From Croceibacterium selenioxidans (lineage in GTDB: Bacteria; Pseudomonadota; Alphaproteobacteria; Sphingomonadales; Sphingomonadaceae): 64,000 bases of DNA. This document shows, one piece after another, positions 44,687-52,298 of this stretch. Each line of letters starts with the position of its first letter. The first letter of the stretch is position 1. Under the pieces are notes generated by a model that worked only from the letters and a program-made list of their open reading frames with translations, was not told the DNA's origin and searched no databases. The position numbers were made by a program, and so were the translations under genes. The stretch is taken from positions 1,786,428 through 1,850,427 of the forward strand of contig NZ_JAHFVK010000001.1 in NCBI RefSeq assembly GCF_018599195.1, read 5' to 3'.

Positions 44687-46123
44687 ATGAGAAGAGTTCT
44701 GCCGTTCATTGCGCTGGTCGCGGCCACCTGCCTGACGAGCCCGGCCTTTGCCGACGACACCTCGGTCACAATCGAGAGCGGCGCCTTGAAGGGCATGTCC
44801 GCTGACGGTGTGCTGAGCTGGAAGGGCATTCCCTTCGCCGCGCCTCCCGTGGGCGATCTGCGGTGGCGCAACCCGCAGCCCGCGGCCCACTGGTCCGGCG
44901 AGCGCAAGGCCAGCGCTTACGGCAACGACTGCATGCAGGTCCCCTTCCCGAGCGATGCGGCGCCACTCGGCACCCCACCGGCCGAAGATTGCCTCTACGC
45001 GAACGTCTGGCGTCCCGCAGGCGCGAAGGGCAAGCTACCGGTGGTGTTCTGGATTTACGGAGGCGGCTTCGTGAACGGAGGCGCCTCTCCGCCAACCTAC
45101 TCGGGCGCGGAAATGGCCAAGCAAGGCGTCGTGTTCGTCAGCGCCAACTACCGCGTCGGTCGCTTCGGGACTTTCGCCCACCCGGCGCTAACCCGGGCCA
45201 ACGAGGATGGCGGACTGCTCGGCAACTACGGCTACATGGACCAGCTCGCCGCGCTGCAGTGGGTCAAGCGCAACATCGCGGCCTTCGGCGGCGATCCCGA
45301 CAATGTGACGATCATTGGCGAGAGTGCCGGCGGCATGTCGGTCCACACGCTGGTGACGTCCCCCTTGGCGGAAGGCCTGTTTGACAAGGCAGTCGTGATG
45401 TCCGGCGGCGATGGGGGCGGCATGGGCGGCGCGACCCTGGCCTCGACCGAGGAGGTCGGCAGCAACTTCGCGCAAAAGTTCGGCATCGCCGCGAACGATC
45501 CGCAGGCGCTGGCCAAGCTGCGCGCGCTCAGCGCCGAGCAGGTTACCGACGGGCTCAGCATGATGGCCCTGTTCGCTCCCAATGGCCCGCGGACCTTCGC
45601 CAGCCCCTTCGCCGACGGCAAGCTCGCGGTCGATGCGGGCGCAGCCTATCGCTCGGGTCAATTCGCGCATGTGCCGATCATGATCGGCGCGACGAGCGCG
45701 GACATCGGGGGCAAGACCGGCCCGATGATCGCGGGCGCGAGGACCATCGAGACGGTGATCGCCGGCAAGGGCGTCCCGGTCTACGCCTACCGCTTCTCCT
45801 ACGTCGCCGAAAATCCGCCGCCGGCTCCAGCTGGGGCTCCGGCGCAAGAGGGCGCCGGCCACGCCAGCGACATCCCGTTCTTCTTCGACACCCAGGCGAT
45901 CAAGTACGAGGACCGCACCACGGCGCGCGACAACGCCATGGGCGAGACGATCAGCGCTTACCTCGTGAACTTTGCCAAGACCGGCAATCCCAATGGCGCG
46001 GGTCTCCCTGTCTGGCCGACTTACGACCGCTCAAAAGACGAAATCATGGACTTTGCCGCCAACGGCAAAGCGGTTCCCGGGAAGGATCCCTGGGGCGCCG
46101 AACTCGACGCCGCTGCCCGCTAA
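44687..46123 (+). CDS. Type B carboxylesterase, secreted
   Basis: A 478-residue secreted esterase (signal peptide near AFAD) with WKGIPFAAPPVGDLRW, the nucleophile elbow IGESAGG, and the late GHASDIPFFF carrying His. It is divergent from the LacI gene and has the LacI-type operator upstream, so it is probably induced with GH3. A role in removing acyl groups from a glycoside is inferred. GGGGAGAGG precedes ATG 44687. Confidence 0.92.
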   Translation: MRRVLPFIALVAATCLTSPAFADDTSVTIESGALKGMSADGVLSWKGIPFAAPPVGDLRWRNPQPAAHWSGERKASAYGNDCMQVPFPSDAAPLGTPPAEDCLYANVWRPAGAKGKLPVVFWIYGGGFVNGGASPPTYSGAEMAKQGVVFVSANYRVGRFGTFAHPALTRANEDGGLLGNYGYMDQLAALQWVKRNIAAFGGDPDNVTIIGESAGGMSVHTLVTSPLAEGLFDKAVVMSGGDGGGMGGATLASTEEVGSNFAQKFGIAANDPQALAKLRALSAEQVTDGLSMMALFAPNGPRTFASPFADGKLAVDAGAAYRSGQFAHVPIMIGATSADIGGKTGPMIAGARTIETVIAGKGVPVYAYRFSYVAENPPPAPAGAPAQEGAGHASDIPFFFDTQAIKYEDRTTARDNAMGETISAYLVNFAKTGNPNGAGLPVWPTYDRSKDEIMDFAANGKAVPGKDPWGAELDAAAR

Positions 46124-46149
46124 GCCGATCCGGCCCGGAGACCCGATCC

Positions 46150-46416
46150 ATGAAGTCGCTGAAACTCGCGGCCGCCCTGCTGGGCGGCATCGCCGCCCTG
46201 ACTGCCGCCCCGATCGTCGCCCAGGACCGGGCGGCTGCTGCCCGGCCGTGGATGGACGCCACTCTCTCGCCCCTCGCCTGGCTGGCCAACTACGACACCC
46301 GCAAGCCCGGCTGGGTGATTGCACCTGGGAACTACGAGGTCGCGATCGGTACCGATGCCGGGACCATGGCGTTGACGGGCAGCGCGAAGGTCTCGGCTCA
46401 GACGCTGAAGCCCTGA
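46150..46416 (+). CDS. Small secreted protein resembling a GH3 C-terminal Fn3-like fragment
   Basis: An 88-residue protein with a signal peptide (cleavage near IVAQ). The mature part contains LANYDTRKPGWVIAPGNYEV followed by IGTDAGTMALTG, which matches the last strands of the Fn3-like domain of GH3 beta-glucosidases (YD...GW...PGxYxVxVG). It lies 26 bp after the esterase and is probably co-expressed. It could be a relic of a deleted GH3 gene or a free-standing module; the adjacent GH3 enzyme lacks this domain. Confidence 0.65.
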   Translation: MKSLKLAAALLGGIAALTAAPIVAQDRAAAARPWMDATLSPLAWLANYDTRKPGWVIAPGNYEVAIGTDAGTMALTGSAKVSAQTLKP

Positions 46417-46743
46417 CGCTTAAGCGTCTCCCCGCGAATAGAGGTTGGTGAGGGTGATTAGCGAGACCTCGCAGACCCTCACCCACCCCGCCTGGCGGCG
46501 CTCCTCCCTCTCCCACAGGGAGACCCCTTACCGGGGGCTACCCGATGGCTCACCTATTTGGCACTTTTTACTTGACATCGCCACGCTATTTTGGCACAAC
46601 CGGTGAACATCGCGATGGTGTGATTCTAGATCACCGCCGCAGGTAGCCCTCTCTTCCAGGACCCCACCATGATCCAGCCGAAAGCCCCTTCCGGCGCGCT
46701 CTGCCGCGCGCCCTCGATACTCAGCCTCCGTTCTCGCCATGGC
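46417..46743. other. Intergenic region with palindromic element
   Basis: A 327-bp gap between two convergent transcripts. From 46430 to 46535 it carries GC-rich imperfect repeats (GAGGGTG / CACCC, CTCCCTCTCCCACAGGGAG) like those near 2310 and 27205. The remainder is less GC-rich and I see no gene. Confidence 0.45.
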
Positions 46744-48081
46744 TCAGTTGAAGTTGAACGGAATGCGCAAGCTCGTCCGCAAGTCGGACGCGTCGTCGGT
46801 CACGCCCATTTCCACCGTCCAGTTGATCATCGTGCGCTCGTTCAGCCGGTAGCTTACGCCGAACAGGAAGCGCCCGATCTGCAAGTCGCGCGTCCTGGTT
46901 TCGATCGGGTCCCCCACTGTCGGGATCCCGTTGCGAACGGTGATCGGTCGCACGATGCTCTCGGTCGAGAAGACCCAGTTGTGAGCATAGGCGAAGCTGA
47001 TCGAGGTGCGCTCGTTGAGCGCCAGGCCGATGCCGGCGGTCGCATTGGGTCCGGAGCCGGGCGTGACGTGGTCGATCTGTGCGTCGCTGATGCGCGTGTT
47101 CACGTCCTTGCCCCGGTTATAGTTCCAGCCGAGCACGCCGAACAGAGTGGCCGGATCGGTAGGGGTCAGGACGGTGACGCTGGGCTGGACACTCCAGAAT
47201 CCGAAGCCGGTCGCGGACTCGGTCGCGTTACCGAGGGCATCGCGCGGGACTTCGAACGGACTCGTACCTGTCGGCGCGACCACGCTGATATTGGCGGTCA
47301 GGAACGGCCAGCCGCCCGTGCCATTGGTCAATTGATAGCGCGCCATGAGTTCGACGTCGCCGAGCCCCTTGCCCTTCGCAGAGGTGTTGATCGTCCCCGC
47401 CCCGGACTGAGGCGGGTTCTGGACGAGCGGGATCAGGACCGCCGCGTCCTCACGATAGATCCACGGAACCTTGGCGCCGATCTCGAACCGGCTGGTCACG
47501 CCAAAGCGTCCGACGATGGCGGCGCTGAGCACGTCCTGGCGGCTCTCGTTGATGTCGAACACGCCCACCAGCACCGACTGCGGGATTTCGATGCCACGAA
47601 AGACGAAGCGGTTCCGGTCCACGCGCGCGTATTCGAACGTCGGCTCGATCGTGATCCTTCCCGCGCGCGTCAGCACGCTGCCCTGGTCGGCGAGGACCGC
47701 GACTTCCTGGATCGGCCGCTCGGTTGGGGCCTCCCCCACGCTCGAAACGCTATCGTCGGCTTGTTGGGCAGACGGTGCCGAGGCTGCAGGGGGTGGTGGT
47801 GACGGCGTCGGCGCGGCCTGCGCCAGCCGCGTGCCTTGCACGCCGGCAGCACGCATCTTGTCGAGCAGGGCCTCTTCCAGCAGGAGCAGGCGCTGTTCCT
47901 GCGCATCGAGGGCTTCACGCTGGTCCTGAAGTGCGCGGCGCTCGGTTGCGATCTGTTCCTGGAGCTTGGCCAATTCGGACGCCTCGGGTGAGGCTTCGGA
48001 TGCCGGCGCGGCGGCCTGCGCTAGCGCCGGCAGGGGTATTATGGCGATCAGCAACGACGTGCCGGTTAGCAACCCTCTCAT
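46744..48081 (-). CDS. Outer-membrane beta-barrel with N-terminal coiled coil, FapF-like
   Basis: A 445-residue secreted protein: signal peptide (to about 22), coiled coil (about 36-80, LQEQIATERRALQDQREAL), Pro/Ala/Ser linker (90-105), then a barrel from about 140 with alternating strands and C-terminal LRTSLRIPFNFN. This order is that of FapF, the trimeric secretion pore of the Pseudomonas Fap amyloid system, whose coiled coil gates the channel. Alone it could be called a generic transporter (phenol MetA-like), but position after a C39 peptidase and secreted repeat proteins favours FapF-like export. Last gene of the cluster. Confidence 0.75.
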   Translation of the reverse strand: MRGLLTGTSLLIAIIPLPALAQAAAPASEASPEASELAKLQEQIATERRALQDQREALDAQEQRLLLLEEALLDKMRAAGVQGTRLAQAAPTPSPPPPAASAPSAQQADDSVSSVGEAPTERPIQEVAVLADQGSVLTRAGRITIEPTFEYARVDRNRFVFRGIEIPQSVLVGVFDINESRQDVLSAAIVGRFGVTSRFEIGAKVPWIYREDAAVLIPLVQNPPQSGAGTINTSAKGKGLGDVELMARYQLTNGTGGWPFLTANISVVAPTGTSPFEVPRDALGNATESATGFGFWSVQPSVTVLTPTDPATLFGVLGWNYNRGKDVNTRISDAQIDHVTPGSGPNATAGIGLALNERTSISFAYAHNWVFSTESIVRPITVRNGIPTVGDPIETRTRDLQIGRFLFGVSYRLNERTMINWTVEMGVTDDASDLRTSLRIPFNFN

Positions 48082-48108
48082 CGACGTCTCCCCGGCGACC
48101 GGGTCGGA

Positions 48109-48801
48109 TCAACGAATGCTACGGCCCACTATATCGGCTGCAACCGATTCCCAACGGAGCATCGCGTTACCAACCGGTACCGCCGAATTCTTCAGATCGA
48201 TATTTAAGGTGACTACAGTATCTATCGATCTGTCATTAGCTGTGTTGGCAATGAGAGTGCCAGTGAAGTTACCGATAATATGACGTAATTCAAGGGAATT
48301 ACCGCTTAGTGCTACTATTGATCCTGTTTCGTCCTTTGCGAGCTGCACCAAACCCGCCGGCGTCTGAACCGCCGGGCCATTGGGGGTAAGGGTAACCTGT
48401 TCCTGTCCCGCCCCGGCTTCGGCGGGCGCGGCGGGACCGTCAACGACACGCACCACTCCGACACCAGGCACCACGGTGGATGGGCCCTCGCCGCCCGCTG
48501 TCGCAGGCGCGCCGCCGGTCCCGGTGAACACCACGGGCAGCCCCGAATTGGCGGTATTGAGCACTGTGCGTAGCGCGAGCGTGCCGTTCACGAGCGTCTG
48601 GATGTCGATGCCCACGGCGACATCCATTCCGTTGGGAAGGAGGAAACCGCCCCGCATCCGGTCGAGCTCCCCATCGGCAACGCGCGCCTGGGCCGGGAAC
48701 GGCGAGGTTTCCGCGTGCAGTGCGGGCGACAGGCCCGGAGCTGTCGAGCCGAGGAGCAATCCTGCCCAGAGCCAAGACCGATTGAAGCGGCATGCAAACA
48801 C
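48109..48801 (-). CDS. Secreted protein with RMRGG motif, position of FapE
   Basis: A 230-residue protein with a signal peptide (cleavage near LHAE), then VADGELDRMRGGFLLPNG, where the paired Gly at 51-52 resembles the double-glycine motif that C39 peptidases cut. The rest is beta-prone and rich in Asn, Thr, Gly and Val, with no Cys in the mature part. It sits between the peptidase and the pore, like FapE in Pseudomonas, and might be an accessory fibre component. No sequence-level identity to FapE is claimed. Confidence 0.6.
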   Translation of the reverse strand: MFACRFNRSWLWAGLLLGSTAPGLSPALHAETSPFPAQARVADGELDRMRGGFLLPNGMDVAVGIDIQTLVNGTLALRTVLNTANSGLPVVFTGTGGAPATAGGEGPSTVVPGVGVVRVVDGPAAPAEAGAGQEQVTLTPNGPAVQTPAGLVQLAKDETGSIVALSGNSLELRHIIGNFTGTLIANTANDRSIDTVVTLNIDLKNSAVPVGNAMLRWESVAADIVGRSIR

Positions 48802-48810
48802 GGCAGCCTC

Positions 48811-49524
48811 CTACATCTCAACCGGATAGGGCGGCGCACGGGTCAGCCAGAGCGCCTGCACGCTGGCCGGTTCCATAAGCATCGTCGCCCGGCTGCGCGC
48901 GACCAGGTTCCATTCCGCTTCGCGACCGAAACTGCTCTTGCCGCGCTCGGGCGCGTCGGAAAGGGCGAAGAGAATGCCGTTCCACATGGAGGCAAATTGC
49001 GCTTCGTCGATGCGGCGGATGCCGAGCGAAGGGTCGCCAACCAGGACCTGACCGTTCTCCACGCCCTTGATCACGACGAAATGCTTGTATCCCCTCATGT
49101 CGATCAGCGCGATGCCGGGGATGCCCGTTCTCTCGATATCGGCCAGGGTCACCACATAGCCGTCGGCCTTGATGCCCCGCGCGTTCAGGTAGCGCTTCAT
49201 GTCGAGCAGCGAAAAGCCGAGCCGCCTGATCTGCGCGCGGTCGCCCTCTTTCCACATGCCTACAAAGATCGTCTGCTCGTTCTGGAGGTCGCCGTAATGG
49301 TAGCGCAACAGGGTCGCGAGCGCGGCCGATCCGCAGCTGAAATCGTATTGCTGCCGGACGACGGTAAGGTACCGGCGCTCGACCATGCTCTTGGTCGGCA
49401 AGGCATAGTCGCCGGTGGCCAGGCTGAGAGTGCTGCCGGTCGGCCGCACGGGTTTATCGGCACAAGCTGTCAGCATCAGGCTAACCGCCAGAAGGCAGGC
49501 GGCCCTAGGGTTGGATGGCGACAT
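48811..49524 (-). CDS. C39 family peptidase, lipoprotein, FapD-like
   Basis: A 237-residue protein with a signal peptide and lipobox LMLTAC (Cys21), then a C39 papain-like domain. Visible catalytic residues are Q58, C64 (DFSCGSAA), H148 (KHFVVIKG) and D164 (GDPSLG). Unlike C39 domains of bacteriocin ABC exporters it stands alone and is predicted periplasmic, as is FapD, which processes the Fap pore or subunits. It overlaps the upstream gene by 20 bp and precedes the next by 9 bp. Confidence 0.85.
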   Translation of the reverse strand: MSPSNPRAACLLAVSLMLTACADKPVRPTGSTLSLATGDYALPTKSMVERRYLTVVRQQYDFSCGSAALATLLRYHYGDLQNEQTIFVGMWKEGDRAQIRRLGFSLLDMKRYLNARGIKADGYVVTLADIERTGIPGIALIDMRGYKHFVVIKGVENGQVLVGDPSLGIRRIDEAQFASMWNGILFALSDAPERGKSSFGREAEWNLVARSRATMLMEPASVQALWLTRAPPYPVEM

Positions 49525-49966
49525 TTACGTTCATCGCCGAATTGATCGAAACGTTGTTGCCGGTGTTGGCATTGACCATCGCCAGACCGTTGAAGCCACC
49601 GAAGGAAGCGCCGTCGATCGCAATGGTTCCGGTCACCGGGTCGCCGTTGATGATGTTGCCCGATACGGTGCTGGTGTTCCTGACGTTGATGTTCTGCTCG
49701 ATGACGTTGAGGTCAGCCATCCCGTTGATTTCGGCCAGCCGAGCATCGTCCGCGACGGGAGCGGTCGCAAAGGGTTTGGCGAGCACAACAGCGAGTTCGC
49801 TGGTGATCTCGGCGTTGGTGATCGCCTGTGCCGGAGCGGCCGTTGGGTCAGCCAGCACGCTTGCGGGCTCGGCGACCGGATCAGGCTCGTCGGCTGCAAG
49901 CGCCGGTCCAATTGAAAACAGGCCGGCGATCAGCGTCCCGGCCACGAGCAAATGGGAGCGGGTCAC
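49505..49966 (-). CDS. Secreted amyloid-like minor subunit candidate
   Basis: A 153-residue protein with a signal peptide (cleavage near ALAAD), a Pro/Ala-rich stretch, and a C-terminal half rich in Asn, Ser, Gly and Val. Residues 122-147 (FGGFNGLAMVNANTG...) align without gaps to the end of the repeat protein encoded upstream, 12 of 26 identical. Start is GTG 49966, 9 nt after AGGAGG; the longer frame reaches into a hairpin. It could be the nucleator or minor subunit, comparable to FapB. Confidence 0.65.
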   Translation of the reverse strand: MTRSHLLVAGTLIAGLFSIGPALAADEPDPVAEPASVLADPTAAPAQAITNAEITSELAVVLAKPFATAPVADDARLAEINGMADLNVIEQNINVRNTSTVSGNIINGDPVTGTIAIDGASFGGFNGLAMVNANTGNNVSINSAMNVNVAIQP

Positions 49967-50002
49967 GGGCGTGTCCCTCCTTCGCATGTGAGGCGAAAAA
50001 GA

Positions 50003-50027
50003 ACCGGCCGCCACGAAGGCGGCCGGT
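50003..50027 (-). terminator. Intercistronic hairpin with T-tract after the repeat subunit gene
   Basis: Ten-bp perfect stem ACCGGCCGCC / GGCGGCCGGT with a TTCGT loop, followed on the minus strand by TCTTTTT (complement of 49996-50002). It starts 12 bp beyond the stop of the repeat subunit and ahead of the GTG of the next gene. Partial termination here would give more repeat subunit than downstream products. Confidence 0.75.
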
Positions 50028-50038
50028 CTTTCCGATGC

Positions 50039-51067
50039 CTATTGCCCAACAGTGAACGTGCCGATGTTCGCACCCACGTTGATGCTGGCGTTCTGCGAAG
50101 CGAACACGCCCGTGTTGATGTTCATAGCATTCAGGCCGGCGAAGTTCGAGAACGCGCCGTTGTCGAATTCGACGTCCCAGGACATGACCGGCGAACCACC
50201 CGCGCCGCCATCTCCGCTTGCGCCGCCAGTGCCACCGGCTCCAGCGGTTGCGCCGTTGTCGGCGGCGCCGCCCGAACCGTCACCACCGCTGCCGGCGTTG
50301 CCACCGCTCGCGGGCTGCCAGAAATAGACCTCGCCGCCTGTCACCGAGCCGGCCAGCGTCGAAGCCGTGGTCAGCGTGGTGTAGGTGGTCGTGGCGGTTC
50401 CGCCATTGTTGGCCGAGCCGACGCCGCTGGCGTCACTGTTATTGCTTTCGTCATGTGCATCGACCGCCACGGCAAAGTTCGCGGTACCGCCGTTGTTGGC
50501 GGAGCCGAGGCCGCTGGAATCGCTGTTATTGCTATTGTCGCTGTTGTCGCTCTCGTCATGAGCGTCGACGGCGAAGTTCGAGGTGCCGCCATTATTGGCG
50601 GAAGCAAGGCCACTTGAATCGCTGTTGTTGCTCTCGTCATGGGCATCAACCGCGAAGTTCGAGGTGCCACCGTTGTTCGCGGAGGCGAGGCCACTTGAAT
50701 CGCTGCTATTGCTGCTGTCGCTTGCATCGAGATCAGTCGTGACGGCCGAGGTACCACCGTTGTTGGCCGAACCGAGACCGCTGGAGTCGCTGTTGTTGCT
50801 GTTATCGCTGTTGTCGCTGTTATCGCTTGCGTCGAGATCGGTCGTTACGGCGGAGGTACCGCCATTATTGGCCGAGCCGAGGCCCGAGGAATCGCTCGCG
50901 TTGGAGTTATCCGTGGTCGTGTCGACAGAGCTGTCGGTCGCCGTCGCGGTGGCGCCGTTGTCTGCGGCTGCCCAGGCCCCGCCCACGTCGGCGGTTTGAG
51001 CCAGCGCCGTTCCCGAGGCGAGTGCGACTGCACCGATCGAGGCGGTCAATAGCAAGAGATGTCTCAT
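50039..51067 (-). CDS. Secreted repeat protein, candidate major amyloid subunit (FapC-like)
   Basis: A 342-residue protein with a signal peptide (cleavage near ALAQ). Residues about 60-225 hold six repeats with core SGLGSANNGGT, separated by Asp/Asn/Ser-rich spacers (such as DNSDNSNNS) and VTTDLDA or NFAVDAHDES segments. A Gly-rich region follows (about 253-290), then the C-terminal motif FSNFAGLNAMNINTG shared with the next gene. I find no Lys, Arg or Cys in the mature sequence, so it is strongly acidic. Start ATG 51067 has AAGGA 7 nt upstream. Related function to FapC is inferred from composition and gene order. Confidence 0.72.
   Translation of the reverse strand: MRHLLLLTASIGAVALASGTALAQTADVGGAWAAADNGATATATDSSVDTTTDNSNASDSSGLGSANNGGTSAVTTDLDASDNSDNSDNSNNSDSSGLGSANNGGTSAVTTDLDASDSSNSSDSSGLASANNGGTSNFAVDAHDESNNSDSSGLASANNGGTSNFAVDAHDESDNSDNSNNSDSSGLGSANNGGTANFAVAVDAHDESNNSDASGVGSANNGGTATTTYTTLTTASTLAGSVTGGEVYFWQPASGGNAGSGGDGSGGAADNGATAGAGGTGGASGDGGAGGSPVMSWDVEFDNGAFSNFAGLNAMNINTGVFASQNASINVGANIGTFTVGQ
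50395..50905 (-). repeat. Six imperfect tandem DNA repeats within the amyloid-like gene
   Basis: The recurring unit encodes SGLGSANNGGT and recurs every 82-105 bp (starts near 50403, 50488, 50589, 50671, 50757 and 50862 on the plus strand). Near-identical neighbours suggest recent expansion by slippage or recombination, so the copy number may vary between strains. Confidence 0.8.
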
Positions 51068-51139
51068 GTTGGGATCCTTTGCGGTTTGAAACAAGGCACT
51101 CGGCGACACCCTCGCCCGTTCCGATGTCGCAGCACTGCA

Positions 51140-51145
51140 ATTCTA
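51140..51145 (-). promoter_or_regulatory. Possible -10 element of the amyloid-like operon
   Basis: TAGAAT on the minus strand about 73 bp before the start codon. The position 17 bp upstream (TAAGTG) is a poor -35, which would fit an activator-dependent promoter, perhaps using the adjacent LuxR-type protein. Tentative. Confidence 0.3.
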
Positions 51146-51194
51146 ACCCCTTCCGATTGCGCCACTTAGCCCCAGACAGGTGCCCGCTCTGCCC

Positions 51195-52298
51195 TCAAGC
51201 GGGAAGAATCATCACCCCCATTTGAGGGGGGAGCGACGCCGAAGCCCTGATCCGGATCACACCGCCCAGGATAACCCGCACGAGGTCGGCTTGGCGGTGC
51301 GTATCGGTCTTCGCGAAGATCTGCTTGAGGTAAGCACGCGCGGTCTGTGTCTGGATCCGCATGTCGCGCGCCGCGGCGTCGATAGTCAGCCCGCCGACAA
51401 GCTTGATAACGAGCCCGGCCTCGGTCGCGGTCAGTCCGTAGGCGCGGCACAGGGCCATCGCGAGCGGGCCCGTGTCCACATCGGGATCGAGCACATAGAG
51501 AGCCGTGGCCGCGCCGCCATTGCCGGGCTCCGTTTCGGCCAGCCGCGACAACACGGCTACCAGCGGACGGGCATTGGTTCGATGCATCAGCATCAGCGAG
51601 GAGTCGACTTCGCAGGTCGTCCCCTCTTCATGATGCGAAAGGTGGTGAATCGCGCTTTGCAGACGCACCGCATTGTCGAAATCGGTCGCCGTGACCGACT
51701 GGCCCGCGCGTCGTAGGCCTTCGCCAAGGTCGAGCAATTGTCGGGCCCGGCTATTGGCGAAGATGATGTTGCCCTCCGGATCGAGCAGGAAGGTGCCGAA
51801 GTCGAACAGGTCGAGCGTCTGGGCCATGACGTCGGCTCGACCCCGATCGTGCTTCGACTGCCACAAGAGCCGCAGATGGGCCTCTACCCAGGCGCGGATC
51901 TCCTGCGCGGCCAACACCCGCATCGAATAGGGCTCGGGGTCTATGCGGCAGACCGACAAGGCCAGGAAGCACGAAGGCTCAACCTGACAGGCGAAGGTGA
52001 AACGGCCGCCACCCCTTGCCGGCTCGGGCAGATATTCCTTCTCGATGTCGAACGGAGCGCACAAGGGTGCCGTGGATTCAGGCAGCCAATGATCGAACGC
52101 CGCGCTTCGGTGGATCGAGTGCGCGATCCCCTGCGCCAGAGCATCGCCCATATTGAAGACAGCCAGCACGTGGGGGTGGTCGCTCTGCGCCTTGTGTTGG
52201 CTCAGGACGGCCATCGGGCAGCCGAGATGATGTGTGGCCAATTGGAACAGGCTGTCCGCGGCCATATGGTCGGAACACGCCGTCGAGGCTCGCACCAC
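51195..52298 (-). CDS. PAS/LuxR-type transcriptional regulator
   Basis: A 367-residue regulator with a PAS-like sensor region (about residues 160-230, FDFGTFLLDPEGNIIFANSRARQLLDLG) and a C-terminal LuxR helix-turn-helix (GLTATEAGLVIKLVGGLTIDAAARDMRIQTQTARAYLKQIFAKT). It has no receiver domain. Starts at tandem GTG codons (52298), with GGAGAGGAG upstream. Its stop is 128 bp before the repeat-subunit start in the same orientation, making it the obvious candidate controller. Confidence 0.86.
   Translation of the reverse strand: MVRASTACSDHMAADSLFQLATHHLGCPMAVLSQHKAQSDHPHVLAVFNMGDALAQGIAHSIHRSAAFDHWLPESTAPLCAPFDIEKEYLPEPARGGGRFTFACQVEPSCFLALSVCRIDPEPYSMRVLAAQEIRAWVEAHLRLLWQSKHDRGRADVMAQTLDLFDFGTFLLDPEGNIIFANSRARQLLDLGEGLRRAGQSVTATDFDNAVRLQSAIHHLSHHEEGTTCEVDSSLMLMHRTNARPLVAVLSRLAETEPGNGGAATALYVLDPDVDTGPLAMALCRAYGLTATEAGLVIKLVGGLTIDAAARDMRIQTQTARAYLKQIFAKTDTHRQADLVRVILGGVIRIRASASLPPQMGVMILPA

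Noticed and set aside
50395..50905. Regular DNA repeats that might look like a CRISPR array
   Set aside because: Repeats are in frame within a protein, of unequal period and imperfect, and no cas genes are present.
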